In this document: positions 21,826 through 33,175 of the stretch, one piece after another
Position numbering within the stretch: position 1 is the stretch's first letter
Layout of the letters: the number at the start of each line of letters is the position of its first letter
Origin: Sialis fuliginosa
Lineage: Eukaryota > Arthropoda > Insecta > Megaloptera > Sialidae
Assembly: GCA_961205875.1 (NCBI GenBank)
Contig: OY540821.1
Location: 7,812,001-7,876,000, forward strand
Length of the DNA stretch: 64,000 nucleotides
Reading direction: 5' to 3'
Position numbers and translations under genes: made by a program
Notes under the pieces: model-generated
Told to the model about the DNA's origin: nothing
The model's database searches: none
What the model saw: the letters and a program-made list of their open reading frames with translations, nothing else

Positions 21826-22358
21826 TTTTGATTTTCTTGTAAACTAGACCTTGTCCTCTTCCAACAGTTCTTCGTATGACTATTTTGTTTAAACTTCCTA
21901 CCACGTTTGAAATATTATTACGAAAAATAATATTTTAACGAAAAGTAACATATTTGAATTTTTTACGAAAACTATAGCATTTTAAAATTCATTCGCTACT
22001 TTTCACATCGAAATTTTTCGTTGTAGTTATTATGGTTAATATTCATGCAGTTTTCGCGATGATTTGTTATAAAAGCTAAATTGTTACGAACATTAGCACA
22101 TTTTAGCTGTCTTACGAAAACTATTTAGTTAAAACCACCTAACACATTTGAAATATTTTCACGAAAACTAATATGTTTAACATATTTTAACGAAAAGTAA
22201 CATGTTTGAAATTTTTTTACGAAAACTTCCAACTGAAACTTCAATACACTAATTTTCACACCGATATTTTTCATGGTAGTTTTCGTTGTTAAAAATCAAT
22301 TGTTCTAGTTTTCGCGATGATTTACTATAAAAGCTATATTGTTACGAAAATTAGTACT
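21826..22358. repeat. Imperfect tandem repeat, period about 256 bp
   Basis: The anchor TTACGAA-ATTAGCAC occurs at about 21828, 22084 and (partial) 22342. TTTTCGCGATGATTT occurs near 22051 and 22309, and ACGAAAAGTAACAT near 21940 and 22190. Two diverged units are present plus the start of a third. Short ACGAAAA-type words recur within units, suggesting growth from a smaller repeat. Confidence 0.7.
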
Positions 22359-22452
22359 CTCGAGGTGGTCCATTATAAATTTTATCAGATTCTGACCATG
22401 GACTTCGAAGAAACGCCACTCAAAAGGGAAAAATAAAAAACTTTAAAAAATA

Positions 22453-22626
22453 AAAAATAAAACTGACTTAAAAAAAACATCTAAAAACACTGAAAAGTAT
22501 AAAATAATTAAATTTAACAGTTTTTGAAGTTGGTGCCAAACAAATAGACTTCAAAAACCGTTAAATTTAAGTATTATGTACTTTTTAGTATTTTTGAGAT
22601 TTTTTTAAGTCGGTTTTATTTTCTTT
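22453..22626. repeat. Fold-back with about 80-bp arms
   Basis: The left arm (AAATAAAACTGACTTAAAAA, AAATTTAACAGTTTTTGAAG) is matched by the right arm as its complement (ACTTCAAAAACCGTTAAATT, TTAAGTCGGTTTTATTT). The loop is about 15 nt. I estimate about 85% arm identity. A single transcript would form a nearly perfect hairpin. One arm-like piece (AAAACCGACTTTGAAAAA) also occurs at 41614. Confidence 0.75.
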
Positions 22627-22883
22627 TTAAAAAGATTTTCGTAAAAAATATTTTTCCAATTATTATTATGTAATAACAATAACCAAAGGAATATAATATA
22701 ACAATATAATGACAGCCACGTGATTTTTATAAATGAAATATATTTTTTTAATCTACAGATTTCAAAAAAATTATGATAATTATCACAAATATAGTATTTT
22801 ATTTGTCAAAATTATCATAAAGAATATCTGAAAATAAATAACTCTCAACTGGGAAAGAATAATTTTGGCTTACCCTAGCGTAG

Positions 22884-23245
22884 TTTTTACTTTCTTATAC
22901 CATGTATATGAAATATACATTAGTATAAGTAAGTATAGTGAAGCCGATTTTTTTCGAACTCCGGATTTTGACGGAATTGTCTATTTTGACCTTCCCTGAA
23001 TCCATTCTGACTATTTTCGCCATGACGTCTGTGTGTCCGTCTGTCTGTCTGTAAGCGCTGTAACTCAAATACGACAAATCGTAGAAGGGTGATATTTTAT
23101 ATTTAAGATTAATTTTTGGCTGGGAAGAAAATGTCCTATTTTTGAAAACGATCTTTCAACCGGATACGGATGTTTACCTACGTTGATTTTTTAATTTTTC
23201 GAATTACTCTGAAACAGTGCGAAACAGAGAAAAATGGTCAAGTTA
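22884..23245 (-). repeat. Family M dispersed repeat
   Basis: Landmarks are CTTTCTTATACCATGTATAT, GAAATATACAT, GTCTGTGTGTCCGTCTGTCT and CCGGATACGGATGTTTAC. Pieces recur at 32785-32870, 36085-36150, 42909-42950 and 49340-49530. The pattern (opening motif, CTGTCTGTCTG region, then ACGGATGTTTAC) is consistent, but no terminal repeats or ORF identify the class. Strand is arbitrary. Confidence 0.5.
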
Positions 23246-23601
23246 AAAATGTAGGTAATATCTATATCTATAATTTATGTTCTACCTTTTTTTTTCTAAA
23301 AACGAATTTTTGAAAAAAAAATTTATTATAATTCAAATGGTTCATAACAGAGAAAAAAATGTATGGGGAATAAATTATAGATAATAACATACTCGACATT
23401 TTTTATCTAAAACATTTTTTTCTTATTTCAAAAATAATTCAAAAATCCAAAAATTTACAAGAGTAAACAACCGTTTTCAGTTATTACGTTAAAAAAAATC
23501 ACTTGTTATATAAATATAAAATTATTCATTTTGTTCTTTCTTGTTAGTTTGTTAGAAATGTTTTAATAAACAAAGAATCACGTATACAATTCACTGTTAG
23601 A

Positions 23602-23616
23602 TTAGGTTAGGTTAGG
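23602..23616 (+). repeat. Three TTAGG units (interstitial)
   Basis: TTAGGTTAGGTTAGG matches the canonical insect telomere unit three times. Three units can arise by chance in AT-rich insect DNA, so this is only weak support for an insect source. Confidence 0.6.
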
Positions 23617-24427
23617 TATAAGAAAGTCCCGTGGTTCCCAAGGCAGATATTTTTTATATAAATAAATAATAATGCAAAAAGAATTGGTTTCTTTTACATT
23701 TTGTTATTTGATTATAAGATGTTTCTAGAAATGAATAGATTATCACGAAGTGTCTAACTGCTTTTAGTGCATGGTTTCCTTTTTTACTAAATTAGTCAAA
23801 ACGACTTTTTTATGACGAACCAAAACAGTAATTCTATATTTAAATAAAAAATCAATGAAAATTTGAAAAATAGACAGTAATAAATAAAAACTCTTAACAA
23901 ATGAATTTAATGTAATTTTGATAATTTTGAATTATTCAATGGCAAATTCATCAATTGAATATAACTTTTTTAATAGTATTACCTTTATCTTATTTCATTT
24001 CTCTTACTCAATTATTTTGGCATAAATTTAATACAACGGTGACTATATTATTTTTAATAACCATGATATTTTAAAACAATATCATAAAATTCAGAAACTG
24101 TAATCTTGTGTGAAATATTTAGTATCCAATAAACAGGTTGTTAGAGATTTTGACTAATTTAAAATTAATTAATATAATAGCTAAGATAGTTCGATCCATT
24201 CACCGTATAATAAAAACCTTAATGTTTTCTCCATTGTTGGCCGTTAATGCTTAATATACATCTATTTAACTATTAATTTGTTTCGGTATTATCTATCTAT
24301 AAAAGTTGTTTATGGATATCTAACGCCAAGTTTTATTGAGGTATAAAAATTATATTGTAGATATCAACCTGTATTATTTAATTCGGTCTAGGAATATATG
24401 ACGAAGACAAAAGAACGTAAAATATAT
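23617..24427. other. AT-rich DNA, nothing recognised
   Basis: No ORF, paired ends or tandem array were seen. Confidence 0.5.
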
Positions 24428-24506
24428 ATAATAAATAGAGGTGTACCGGAATTCCGGCCGGAACTCACGATGTAGATTTAAAGTGAATATTTTAACGTCA
24501 CTACTA

Positions 24507-25237
24507 CACTGCTTGTCACAGTTGTTTTAGTGAATTTTGGTGCACAAAATTTTCACAAAAATCTTTAAATTGATTGTTTTATAAAATTACACTTGAATTC
24601 AATCTTCTACTCTACTAAGAGTTGATGCTTACCCTTATAATTTATTTGTATTTTTTTAACATACAGTACCGTTGTATATAGGGTTTACTACCCAATTTGT
24701 AAATTTCACAGTTTTATCTTTACCTGTGTCCATCGAATTAATTGTAATATATTGGGGTTGGAATAATTAAGGGTAGAAAATAACTGGATTTTATTGAAAT
24801 TGTACATTTATATTGACTGTGATTGTTGCTAACAAATTATGAACTTTTTTCAAATTTGTTTGAATTCTTGCTAACTTTTTTTTGGATCTAATTGTAAGCT
24901 TAGGGGATGATACCAAAAGGTAAATAGGTTAAAATGTTATTGAAATTATTAAGAGAATACCTTTAGGGTGTAAATAAGTTATACAAATAATAACTATTGT
25001 GAATTTTAGTTTTATTTTGGAATAATTCGTTTATAAACTTTTTTTCAATGCCATTTTCCATTTTTCACCCCTCCAAGGGTTGTACACCCGCTATCGATGC
25101 ACGCACAAAGTTGTTACTCTTTGGGCTTTGAAACAACACCACATTAATGATTTTTCTGAATTTTCATATTAATATGACAATTTTTAACAAAACTGTGTTA
25201 CATTGAAAAAGTGTCCCACTAATTGTGACAAGCAGTG
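24507..25237. mobile_element. Mariner-like MITE nested in family E
   Basis: The TIRs are CACTGCTTGTCACAGTTG and CTAATTGTGACAAGCAGTG, flanked by TA on both sides (24505-24506 and 25238-25239). The element is 731 bp and noncoding. It inserted inside the left TIR of the family E element and is therefore younger. Confidence 0.8.
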
Positions 25238-25317
25238 TATTATATTATTATTATTTTTATATTATATTATTATTGACACTATAAATGTAATTACATTCGA
25301 TCGAAAATAACGTATGC

Positions 25318-25405
25318 TACACAAATATTTTAACGAAATTGATGCTATACAAATAATTTAACGAAATTATAGCTACACAAATAGTTTTACGAAGCTATAA
25401 AAATT
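25318..25405. repeat. Short tandem repeat, about 31-bp unit
   Basis: Three diverged units follow the pattern CTACACAAAT-A-TTTAACGAAAT (25316, 25347, 25373). They lie within the family E element. Confidence 0.55.
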
Positions 25406-25849
25406 GTAGAATATGTAGAAAACACAATTTTTATAATTTAATGTATTTTCTTCAAAAAATACCATATAGAACAATGCTATATTAATTTAAGATAATAATT
25501 TATGTATTTATATTTAAAATACAATAGTAGTGACGTTAGACGTGAATTCCGGCCGGAATTCCGGTACACCTATAATAATATTTTCGATTTTTTTTTAGAA
25601 AGTTAATTAAATTATTAAGTCTCCTAGATAACTTTTCCGGCATGGGGATTTTAGTAATTATAATACCGTGTTTAGATCAAAAAGATTTTATTTTATTCTC
25701 TATATTTTTTTGCTAAAATAAATTATTTTTGTTAGCAGTTTAAATAAGTAAGTAAATTCGTAATATTTTTCAATAAAAATTGGTATTGAATAAGTTGAAT
25801 ATATACTTTTTATGAAACGTCCTGTCCCTAATCCTAAAATAATTAGTTA

Positions 25850-26446
25850 TATCTGTGAAAAATTCGAAAAAACATTGACAATTTGTTGACCCTTTAAACA
25901 TTTTAGAATTAAAAACAAATTCAGGGAACTTTTAAAACATCCTACGTATGTTTGTACAGTTTTTCCAAATAAAAATAAATTTACAAATACTACTCTAAAT
26001 CTGTAAAAAATTCGAAAAAACATTGACAATTTTTTGACCCTTTAAGCATTTTAGAATTAAAAACAAATTCAGGGAACTTTTAGAACACTCTACGTATGTT
26101 TGTACAGTTTTGCCAAATAAAAATAAATTTACAAATACTACTCTAAATCTATGAAAAATTCGAAAAAACATTGACAATTTTTTTACCCTTTAAGCATTTT
26201 AGAAATAAAAACAAATTCAGGGAACTTTTATAACACCCTATGTATGTTTTTACAGTTTTAGCAAATAAAAATAAATTTATAAATACTACTCTAAATCTGT
26301 GAAAAATTCGAAAAAACATTGACAATTTTTTTTACTCTTTAAGCATTTTAGAATTAAAAACAAATTAAGGGAACTTTTAGAACACCCTACGTATGTTTGT
26401 ACATTTTTGCCAAATAAAAATAAATTTACAAATACTACTCTAAATA
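25850..26446. repeat. 148-bp tandem array, four units
   Basis: TTCGAAAAAACATTGACA occurs at 25863, 26011, 26159 and 26307, an exact 148-bp period. Units share AACAAATTCAGGGAACTTTT, CCTACGTATGTTTGTACA and ACAAATACTACTCTAAAT. They differ by a few substitutions. Two near-identical 60-codon minus-strand ORFs in adjacent units are by-products of the array. Confidence 0.9.
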
Positions 26447-26848
26447 AGTAAATAATGAAACTGTTTGTTTTTCAGATCTGTTAAACAAACAAAAAACAGT
26501 ACACATTCGAAAACAAATTCCATACAAGTTTTAATATCGGTAAAAATTAGAAAATTCCGCGATTCGGGGCCGGCACATGCTGCCACTAACAGCTTACTAT
26601 GCAAAAAAACTTTTGCGAGCAACATCTGTGCGATTTTCAATATCTACTCTGCAAAAAGTGTGAAACTTCGATAGGTGAAATACAATGGATGTGTTTTGAG
26701 CTGACGTTTTTATATAAGACATTTTGTGTTTTATGTTTTAATCTAAATCCACATCCCAGAAACTTTTTTTCTTACACTATTGTTAGAAGTTTATTTTTAC
26801 TGTTGCTTTAACACCTGATGCAATAATGAATATACTCAGTGTAGTAGT
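26447..26848. other. Unassigned; several overlapping short ORFs
   Basis: Short ORFs of 66-70 codons overlap here on both strands (26440-26811). None shows a domain, and overlapping readings on opposite strands suggest chance openness. A GGGGCCGGCACATG patch at 26567 is GC-rich. Confidence 0.45.
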
Positions 26849-26849
26849 A

Positions 26850-26910
26850 AGGTACTGGCACCAATCTTGGACAATATCCCAGTGTTGGACACTTATTTAA
26901 TTAGATGTAT
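26850..26910 (+). mobile_element. Family A fragment cut by family B
   Basis: AGGTACTGGCACCAATCTTG starts after TA and matches the family A end. After about 60 bp it is interrupted by the family B element. Confidence 0.65.
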
Positions 26911-26912
26911 TA

Positions 26913-27465
26913 GGGTCAACTGGTGTAAAAGTGAAATAAAATAGAAATCTTTCATGTTTTTTGACAGTTAACGATACAAATTCATACTTTACTTTTTTTC
27001 TACTAGATGCGCTTATGAATAACCATTATAAATACTTACGTCATTTGAACTGTACGATACAACACGGACTTTAAAAATGAAAAAAGTGTGTTTCATTTTT
27101 AACCTCTAATTTGGGAAAAAGTGAAACAGGCCTCTAATGGAAAATATTTCTCGAAAAATTAAAAGAAAAGCTACTTTGGCAACTTTGATTTATCTTCTTT
27201 GTGGCATATCAATGTGAAATTGTAACTTTAATTAATATCTGAGCTATACAGAAAGTTATGTGCAAAGAATTAAAATTTAATTCACACAATCTGTAGGGGT
27301 GACACTCACTTATTAGGCGATTCATATTTTCAGGTCGCTTTAACAAACCTTTAATGATGATGTCAGTTTTTATAATTCTCCTATAAACAAATTAGTTTTT
27401 TAGTTGCAAGCTTGTTTCACTTTTACCCCATTTTTTTGGTGTTTCATATTTACCCCGCTCGACCC
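26913..27465. mobile_element. Family B MITE, copy 1, TA target
   Basis: The terminal repeats are GGGTCAACTGGTGTAAAAGT and TATTTACCCCGCTCGACCC (27-bp imperfect TIR), flanked by TA on both sides. It is almost identical to copy 2 at 58150 over most of its length but lacks a 20-odd base piece present there (GTTTTGACATCGACTAACAG) and has its own short insertion (AGGCGATTC). It is noncoding. Confidence 0.85.
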
Positions 27466-27494
27466 TACATTAGAAATTGTATTATCAAGTTTAA

Positions 27495-27687
27495 CTAAAT
27501 GCTCCTTTAACTAACTGTCATATTATTAACAGAACCAAGCATAATATATTTAATCAAATGGGTTTTTAATTTTCTACACTATGTTTTTACAACGCATATT
27601 ATGTATGTTACATTTTTCATTGAGAGCCTTAATATTGATTTAAATCACGTTTGTAATATACAAAATTTAGGTTAAAGGAGCATTTAG
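27495..27687. repeat. Short inverted repeat, 17-bp perfect arms
   Basis: CTAAATGCTCCTTTAAC (27495-27511) and GTTAAAGGAGCATTTAG (27671-27687) are perfect complements 159 bp apart. AAAGGAGC and the later TAATACCGGGCATTAATG echo family C ends, so this may be a decayed family C relative. Confidence 0.5.
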
Positions 27688-27726
27688 CGCTAAAGGAGCT
27701 TTAATTGGTTGATAATACCGGGCATT

Positions 27727-27816
27727 AATGTTGATATTTGATTACTGCCATTACTGAATCGTAATCAATAGACACTGCACTGTAAAACAGCTTAATTTGA
27801 TAACAATCGGTCAATG
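27727..27816 (+). mobile_element. Family A internal fragment
   Basis: TTGATATTTGATTACTGCCA, TTACTGAATCGTAATC and ACAATCGGTCAATG match family A. It is cut at 27816 by a hAT-like end. The preceding end is family C-like text. Confidence 0.65.
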
Positions 27817-27890
27817 CAGTGGCGTAGCTAAGAGAACGGGGGCCCGCCCTCATAATATTTTTGGAGCCCCCTACAAAAAAAACACCCCAA
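27817..27890 (+). mobile_element. hAT-like left end, partner not found
   Basis: CAGTGGCGTAGCTAAGAGAA, CGGGGGCCCGCCC is a typical hAT-MITE end and is related to the 42959 element. It interrupts family A at GGTCAATG. I could not find a second GGTCAATG with a right end, so the copy is probably truncated. Confidence 0.55.
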
Positions 27891-28194
27891 ATTAAATCTC
27901 TCTAGATTTCCATTATATGCAATGTTGTGTTCTTCTTATTATTAAAAATTAGCATACAAAAACTTCAAAATTATTTCGTCCAGATCAGTATATTTTGTTC
28001 TATATGGCTTTAAGATGTAACACAGCGCTTCTTATATAAGATTTTTATTAATTTATTTGTGTAATTTTTATTTTATTATTAATTTTTTTTCGTTACGAAC
28101 TACGTTATTCTTGACTTAAAATAAATCCTTGCCGAAGGATTACCCTAGAAAAATGATATTATAGTACTAAAGTTGATTCATTTTTAAGGGTATC

Positions 28195-28381
28195 ATTTAG
28201 AACAAAAATTATTTTTACTTTTTATTCTGATTCGTTTCTGTTAGGTAGGTAATTTAAATATTGTTTGGTTTTTATTACAATAATAACTAATCGTGTTTGT
28301 ACTTAATTCAACTATATATTTTTTAAATCCTAAACAATAATTCTGTAGTCCACGCGAGCGAAGCTGCGAGGGCCCAGCTAG
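28195..28381 (+). mobile_element. Helitron family 2, 3'-end fragment
   Basis: CTAATCGTGTTTGTACTTAA, CCTAAACAATAATTCTGTAG, CCACGCGAGCGAAGCTGCGA and CCCAGCTAG followed by T match the last 180 bp of the complete copy at 50307. The terminal hairpin (CACGCG/CGCGTG in the full copy) is partly eroded. Confidence 0.75.
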
Positions 28382-29010
28382 TTTAGAATATGAACGAATT
28401 AATATTATAACAAATTATAATTGCCCACTACAAATCGTCATAATCTAAATATCTGAAATAAAATAGAATAATTAATAACAGCTTGTTTGTTTTTATAAAC
28501 TGCATAAAATTTTAATTATGTATATTTTATTGGTAGTTTAGGGTACCCATAAAATAATTACATAATAATTTGACCATCGCCAGATGGCTAATATAACCAA
28601 AAAAATAGTAATAATAAATGCTATCTTCTTCTCATCAGGACGAATGCACCCTTCAAGCTTAGACATTATTATGCACCCTTATATTTCAGATGTTCATATA
28701 ATTATTAAGTAATTAATAGAACAAATATTACAGAAGACATTCGGAAATACGAACTTGAAATGGAAAATAAGAACAAAATTTATTTTTTGTTCAATTAAAG
28801 TAGGGTAATGGGTTGGATAAATTTTTTTCTTCATAATTTTAATTGTCATTTTTGGTGGTTTTTGGATGTAATTATTCTCAGTTGAAAACGAGACGAAATA
28901 AAATAAATATAAAAAATAAAATAAACTTTAGAACGGCTGGATTTAGTTATACAACATAGTTTATAAAATGTGTTAAGAATTGAATAGGGAATTCGAAAAT
29001 GTGAAAATAT
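28382..29010. other. AT-rich DNA, nothing recognised
   Basis: No paired ends or coding signal were found. Confidence 0.5.
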
Positions 29011-29013
29011 ATA

Positions 29014-29315
29014 AGGTGTTCCATTCAAAAATTTTGAAAAAAATTAAGTTCAGAGTTTTGATACACCTTATACAAAGAATACAATTTTGTAAATGTTTGA
29101 TGTAATATCGCAATAATAGAGCATATGCCGAAACTATTTTTAGCAGAAAACAATTTTTTTTTTGTAATTAGAAAATTACAAGGAGTTGAAAATATTCCAA
29201 TTTTCTTACAAAAAAGGTCATAACTTTTAAACCACTCAGTATAATCTCACACATGCTTATATCAAAATTTAAAAAAAACATAACTTTGATTTGTAACGCA
29301 CTTATGGGACACCCT
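29014..29315. mobile_element. TA-target MITE, GGTGTYCCAT ends
   Basis: Near-inverted ends AGGTGTTCCATTC and TATGGGACACCCT, both within TATA context. The TIR is short (about 14 bp with mismatches). Related single ends occur at 29430 (GGGACATTCTGTATA), 45148 and 59548. Interior is AT-rich. Confidence 0.5.
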
Positions 29316-29479
29316 ATATAAATGTAACTATTTTTTAAATATGCTGCTTGTCTATCCTGACAACTTTTGTATTTAAAGTTTTCGTCTATTTGTTATAATA
29401 AATGAAATATCAAACTTTGACACAGTCTTGGGACATTCTGTATATAATCCGGAGTAAAGTAAATTTTTTTTTAGAAAAT

Positions 29480-29720
29480 ATTTAGAAAAGACGTGAATTC
29501 CATCCAGATTCTAGATAAAACGAGATTGAGAACGAGTCTTGATCCAGACACCAACTTTATTTATAAATTTCGTCAAGAGTTTTTGTTTTAAAAGATTATC
29601 AATAATAAGTATAAAAAAATTAATAAAGTAAAAAAAATAAATGGATATTTTTTATAAAAAATTCACACGAGATCAAGAATTTTCTCGGTCTCGATCTCGT
29701 CTAGGTATCGGTCACATGTA
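29480..29720. repeat. Degenerate GTCTCG-type repeat
   Basis: AACGAGATTGAGAACGAGTC and TCTCGGTCTCGATCTCGTCT flank an AT-rich middle. They are imperfect complements of each other, suggesting a decayed TIR element of the same family as 18225 and 59770. Confidence 0.45.
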
Positions 29721-29887
29721 CATACGTGAAGAAATCGACACATGACCGGCTTATTTTCTAATTTCATTTTGCCTCGTGTGCAGACATTCTTATTAAAAAT
29801 TGTATTATCAGGGCAATAACTACCATCGAGTAAGTAAGTAGCTACAGTTTGTTAGCTATGATCAAAAAAAAAAAAAAAAATCCTTTT

Positions 29888-29953
29888 GCATATTCTGGGG
29901 GCCCCTCGGCCACCTCTTGCCCCGGGGCCCCCGAGCTTCTAGTTACGGCCCTG
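29888..29953 (-). mobile_element. hAT-like right end, partner not found
   Basis: CTGGGGGCCCCTCGGCCACC, CCCCGGGGCCCCCGAGC, TAGTTACGGCCCTG is a GC-rich hAT-type end (CAGGGCCGTAACTAG on the minus strand). It resembles the left end at 27817 (22 of 29 bases by hand), but the flanks do not match, so they are probably separate insertions. Confidence 0.5.
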
Positions 29954-32032
29954 TGTATTATATAACAATTTGATCCATTTTTCCCACCACTTTTAATAAA
30001 GAATGCCTGAGAAAACAATACACATAAACATTTTTCAAATTTTTCAATCCAATATATTATTATCAATTTCAAGTTGCACTCCTGTAGAAAAAAACCACCC
30101 CATTTTCAAAATAACATATTTCGTATATAATTACATAACTCAACGCAATAAATTTTTCGTATATTTGTTTACAAATTATCCACTTATAATTTTACCTTCA
30201 GGGTATCGATTTATCGGTTTTTAGTCCATGTTTCATCTCTGTCCCTCTGTAATGTTAATGTGCAAACGTTTGATAAAGACAGATATATTAACTTTAGATT
30301 TTGAGATCGTGTAGATCTTCTTTTTCATCGGACAATATAAGTAAAGGTTGTCTAAATTATTGATTCTGGCGATTTTTCAACTAAGGTGGTCTCTTTAAAA
30401 TGATATGCTTACATAGTTTTAAATGGTTATTTAAATCATTTTAATTTTGATAGATAAAATATACAAGTATGTAAAATAAATATTAATGTTATTATTTCAC
30501 TATAATATGTAGTATTTAATTTAGTTCAATTAAATAAAATAGTTCAGGTGTTTTTCTAGACGTTTTCTTAAAAAAATCTAATTATAGTAAATGATAATTT
30601 TATTTGTCAAAACATATGAATAATAATTTTATCATTTTTTATATAAAGTTGTGCAGCCCTGCAAATTCGATTAATTTATGTTGAATTACATTCAAATTGT
30701 GTATAGAAATATTGATTTAATAGATTTAAACTGTTTTACAGGGTCGGATTTAACATACATATATAAAACTTTTTTTTTTTTTAATAATTATAATGATTTT
30801 TTCTGAAATAAATAAAATAATATTTCTTTGTTAGATACATTAAAATACAAAAGATGCAAATTTTTTGTTTTTAAAGTAGATAAAAAAACAATATTTGTCA
30901 AAATGGTGACCAAAAGTTATTTTAATTTGTTGAATAAATCCTTTTTATTAAGACTAAAATTCATTTTGTATTAAGTTTTAGAAATACGTATTATTAGTAT
31001 TCACATGAAAAAAAAAATTATACTGCGAAATACTATTTTTTAGAAAAAAATTTGCGTAAGATCCAGCGATGGAAACTAAAATTTTAAACATTAAAGAATA
31101 CAACGTGATTAGTCCCAAGTATGAAACAGAGGGAGGCTTTAAACAATTAAATTTAATTGTAATATGATCCTTTATTGAAAATATTAAAAAAAAAAAGATA
31201 TATTAAAAATTATACCAAATAATTAAAATTATAGAAAATTGTTGGAAAAACGTACATTAGAAGCTACAAAATATATCTACGAACGAACAATTTTCTATGA
31301 ACCATCAGAAATAGAATACCTCTTTAGTTATTTTGTATGCCCAGAAGAAAATTTTCAAACTTGGTTTATTAAAAAAAAAACTTAAAAATAAAATAAAATC
31401 GATTCAGTATTTTTTTTTTAAGTTTAAAAACTTAAAAAAAAATCGCGTTTTTTCTTCACGACAATTCCCATAAAACTGTCGACTGATCAAGATTCAGTCG
31501 CGCTCGTGTGCGGAGTGAAGACTTAAATCGATTGCAAACCAGTTGTAAAATAGTTACTTCCGCAACTGATTTGCGATATTAGTTACAAAACAGTCGCACC
31601 GTGTGCGGAGGGCCTTAAACCCTCACTACAGCTCTGTTTGCAACCGATATTCAATTGTAATAACCGATCATGATATCGATATATTGAAAAATGGAATGGG
31701 GTAATTTCCAAAGAAAATAATCTAGCAATTACGGTAACTAGATACACACTCGATATAGAAAAAACACAAATGTAATTGAAATGGTGAATTGGCTTCAGGC
31801 TGATTCAAACAGTCACGGAATATGCTATATATGTGTGTATTTGCAATACCCATAATGCAGTTCGTTTTAAAAACGTTTATATACATATACATATATAGCT
31901 ATTTCATCAAATCGTGTTTATTAATTTATTTCGGCAAGGTCTCACTTCCTAATATTTATTTATACTATTTTGGATAGTTGGAAAGTGGGGCGGGGGAAGG
32001 GGGGGTTATCTATACTATAATATACAGTATTA
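29954..32032. other. AT-rich DNA; one unusual GC patch
   Basis: Near 31480-31620, CTCGTGTGCGGAGTGAAGAC and CACCGTGTGCGGAGGGCC are related words about 95 bp apart, with intervening TGCAAACCAGTTG/CGCAACTGATTTGCG-type repeats. This may be a decayed MITE. Nothing else is assigned. Confidence 0.4.
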
Positions 32033-32034
32033 TA

Positions 32035-32184
32035 CAGGGTGCAATGACATATGACGTTAGTGTATGTAAGGGGCATTAACGATTCACTTACTTAACCAAT
32101 CAGAGTTAGTTTAGATTAAAATTAAATGTGTCAATAAATTTTTAAAAAAATACACACACTAAGGTCATATGCTATTACACCCTG
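32035..32184. mobile_element. 150-bp MITE, TA target, 38-bp TIR
   Basis: CAGGGTGCAATGACATATGA, CGTTAGTGTATGTA on the left is complemented by TACACACACTAAGGTCATAT, GCTATTACACCCTG on the right. TA flanks both sides. The 70-bp spacer is AT-rich. The CAGGGTG start with TA target is common in Tc1/mariner-type MITEs. Confidence 0.8.
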
Positions 32185-32186
32185 TA

Positions 32187-33175
32187 TAAAGATAGATATC
32201 CTGACTGACTGACTCAACAACGCCCAGCCCAAACAACTTAATCTACATAGAAAAATGAAACTTTAAGAGTGCCTTCATTGTTTGACGTTACTATCCACCA
32301 AGAAGGGATTTAACGAAATTCAACCTCTGATGAGGGGGGTAACTTTTTTTGATACATTTATTTGCATTACTGATTATATTATATGTATATAAAGGTCAGA
32401 TACTGTCTTATTAAAATTAAAAAATAATAATATTTCAATATTTTGTCCTAATTTACTCATTGACTTATCAACACAGCCTGGACTTAAAAACATAATAATT
32501 ATAAATCCCGATTTTTTACCCTATTAAGGGTAAAATTGTTCCCGACTAACAGTACATATGTTATTAGATTTTATAAGTTATATAATAAATGTTCATAAAA
32601 AAGCTAGTCTTATTTATGATAATGTATGTTAAAATCTTTATAGAAAAAAAAACAAATAAATAAATAATTATTAAGAAAAACAGTTTGATATAAAAATATT
32701 GATTTTGTTTACTCTAAAATATTACATTTTGAATTTTTAAAATTATTATGTATATACTGTAGATGTGTACTTCCTGTTTGTGAAGAGTTTTACTAAACCG
32801 GAAACGGATGTTTACTCTTGTAAAATTTCGATTTTTTTTTTAATATTTCTGAAACGGTTTGTAATAAAAGAAAATGTTGCAGAAAATTATGTAGTATTCA
32901 TATTTCCTGCATAACTAACTGTTTTATTGGGTTCTAATTTAATAACTTGTGATGTAAAAAAGTCATGCGGTAACCACGTAGTTATATTATTTTTTAATCA
33001 CTATACAAAACCTTATGTGACTTGTGACAGAATTTTTGTAAAATTACAAAAAAAAATTCACGCAGTACTTATCAAATAAATAAAAATTACAAATTAATAA
33101 AAAATATTTGTTTATCTATTAGTTTAAAGACAGTTTTCCGTCCGAGAGTGAATGTTGATTTGTCAAGAACAATAA
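32187..33175. other. AT-rich DNA; family M fragment near 32785-32870
   Basis: AACCGGAAACGGATGTTTAC at 32797 matches family M (CCGGATACGGATGTTTAC at 23160). The rest shows nothing recognisable. Confidence 0.45.

Larger units (their letters stand above)
24436..25574. mobile_element. Family E hAT-like element with nested insertion
   Basis: The ends are TAGAGGTGTACCGGAATTCC and GGAATTCCGGTACACCTATA, with the TIR reaching TAACGTCACTACTA on both sides (about 60 bp with a gap). Flanks ATAATAAA (24428-24435) and ATAATATT (25575-25582) match at 6 of 8. Removing the insert at 24507-25237 leaves about 400 bp. It is noncoding. A terminal fragment lies at 2554. Confidence 0.75.

Noticed and set aside
23602..23616. 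TTAGG run as a telomere
   Set aside because: Only three units, with unrelated DNA on both sides.
25847..26177. Two near-identical 60-codon minus-strand ORFs resembling a paralogous pair
   Set aside because: They are the same frame in adjacent units of the 148-bp tandem array; substitutions are not biased to synonymous positions by eye.
27817..29953. Joining the CAGTGGCGTAGC end and the TAGTTACGGCCCTG end into one 2.1-kb hAT element
   Set aside because: Flanking 8-mers (GGTCAATG and TGTATTAT) do not match and the interval contains a Helitron end and another MITE.
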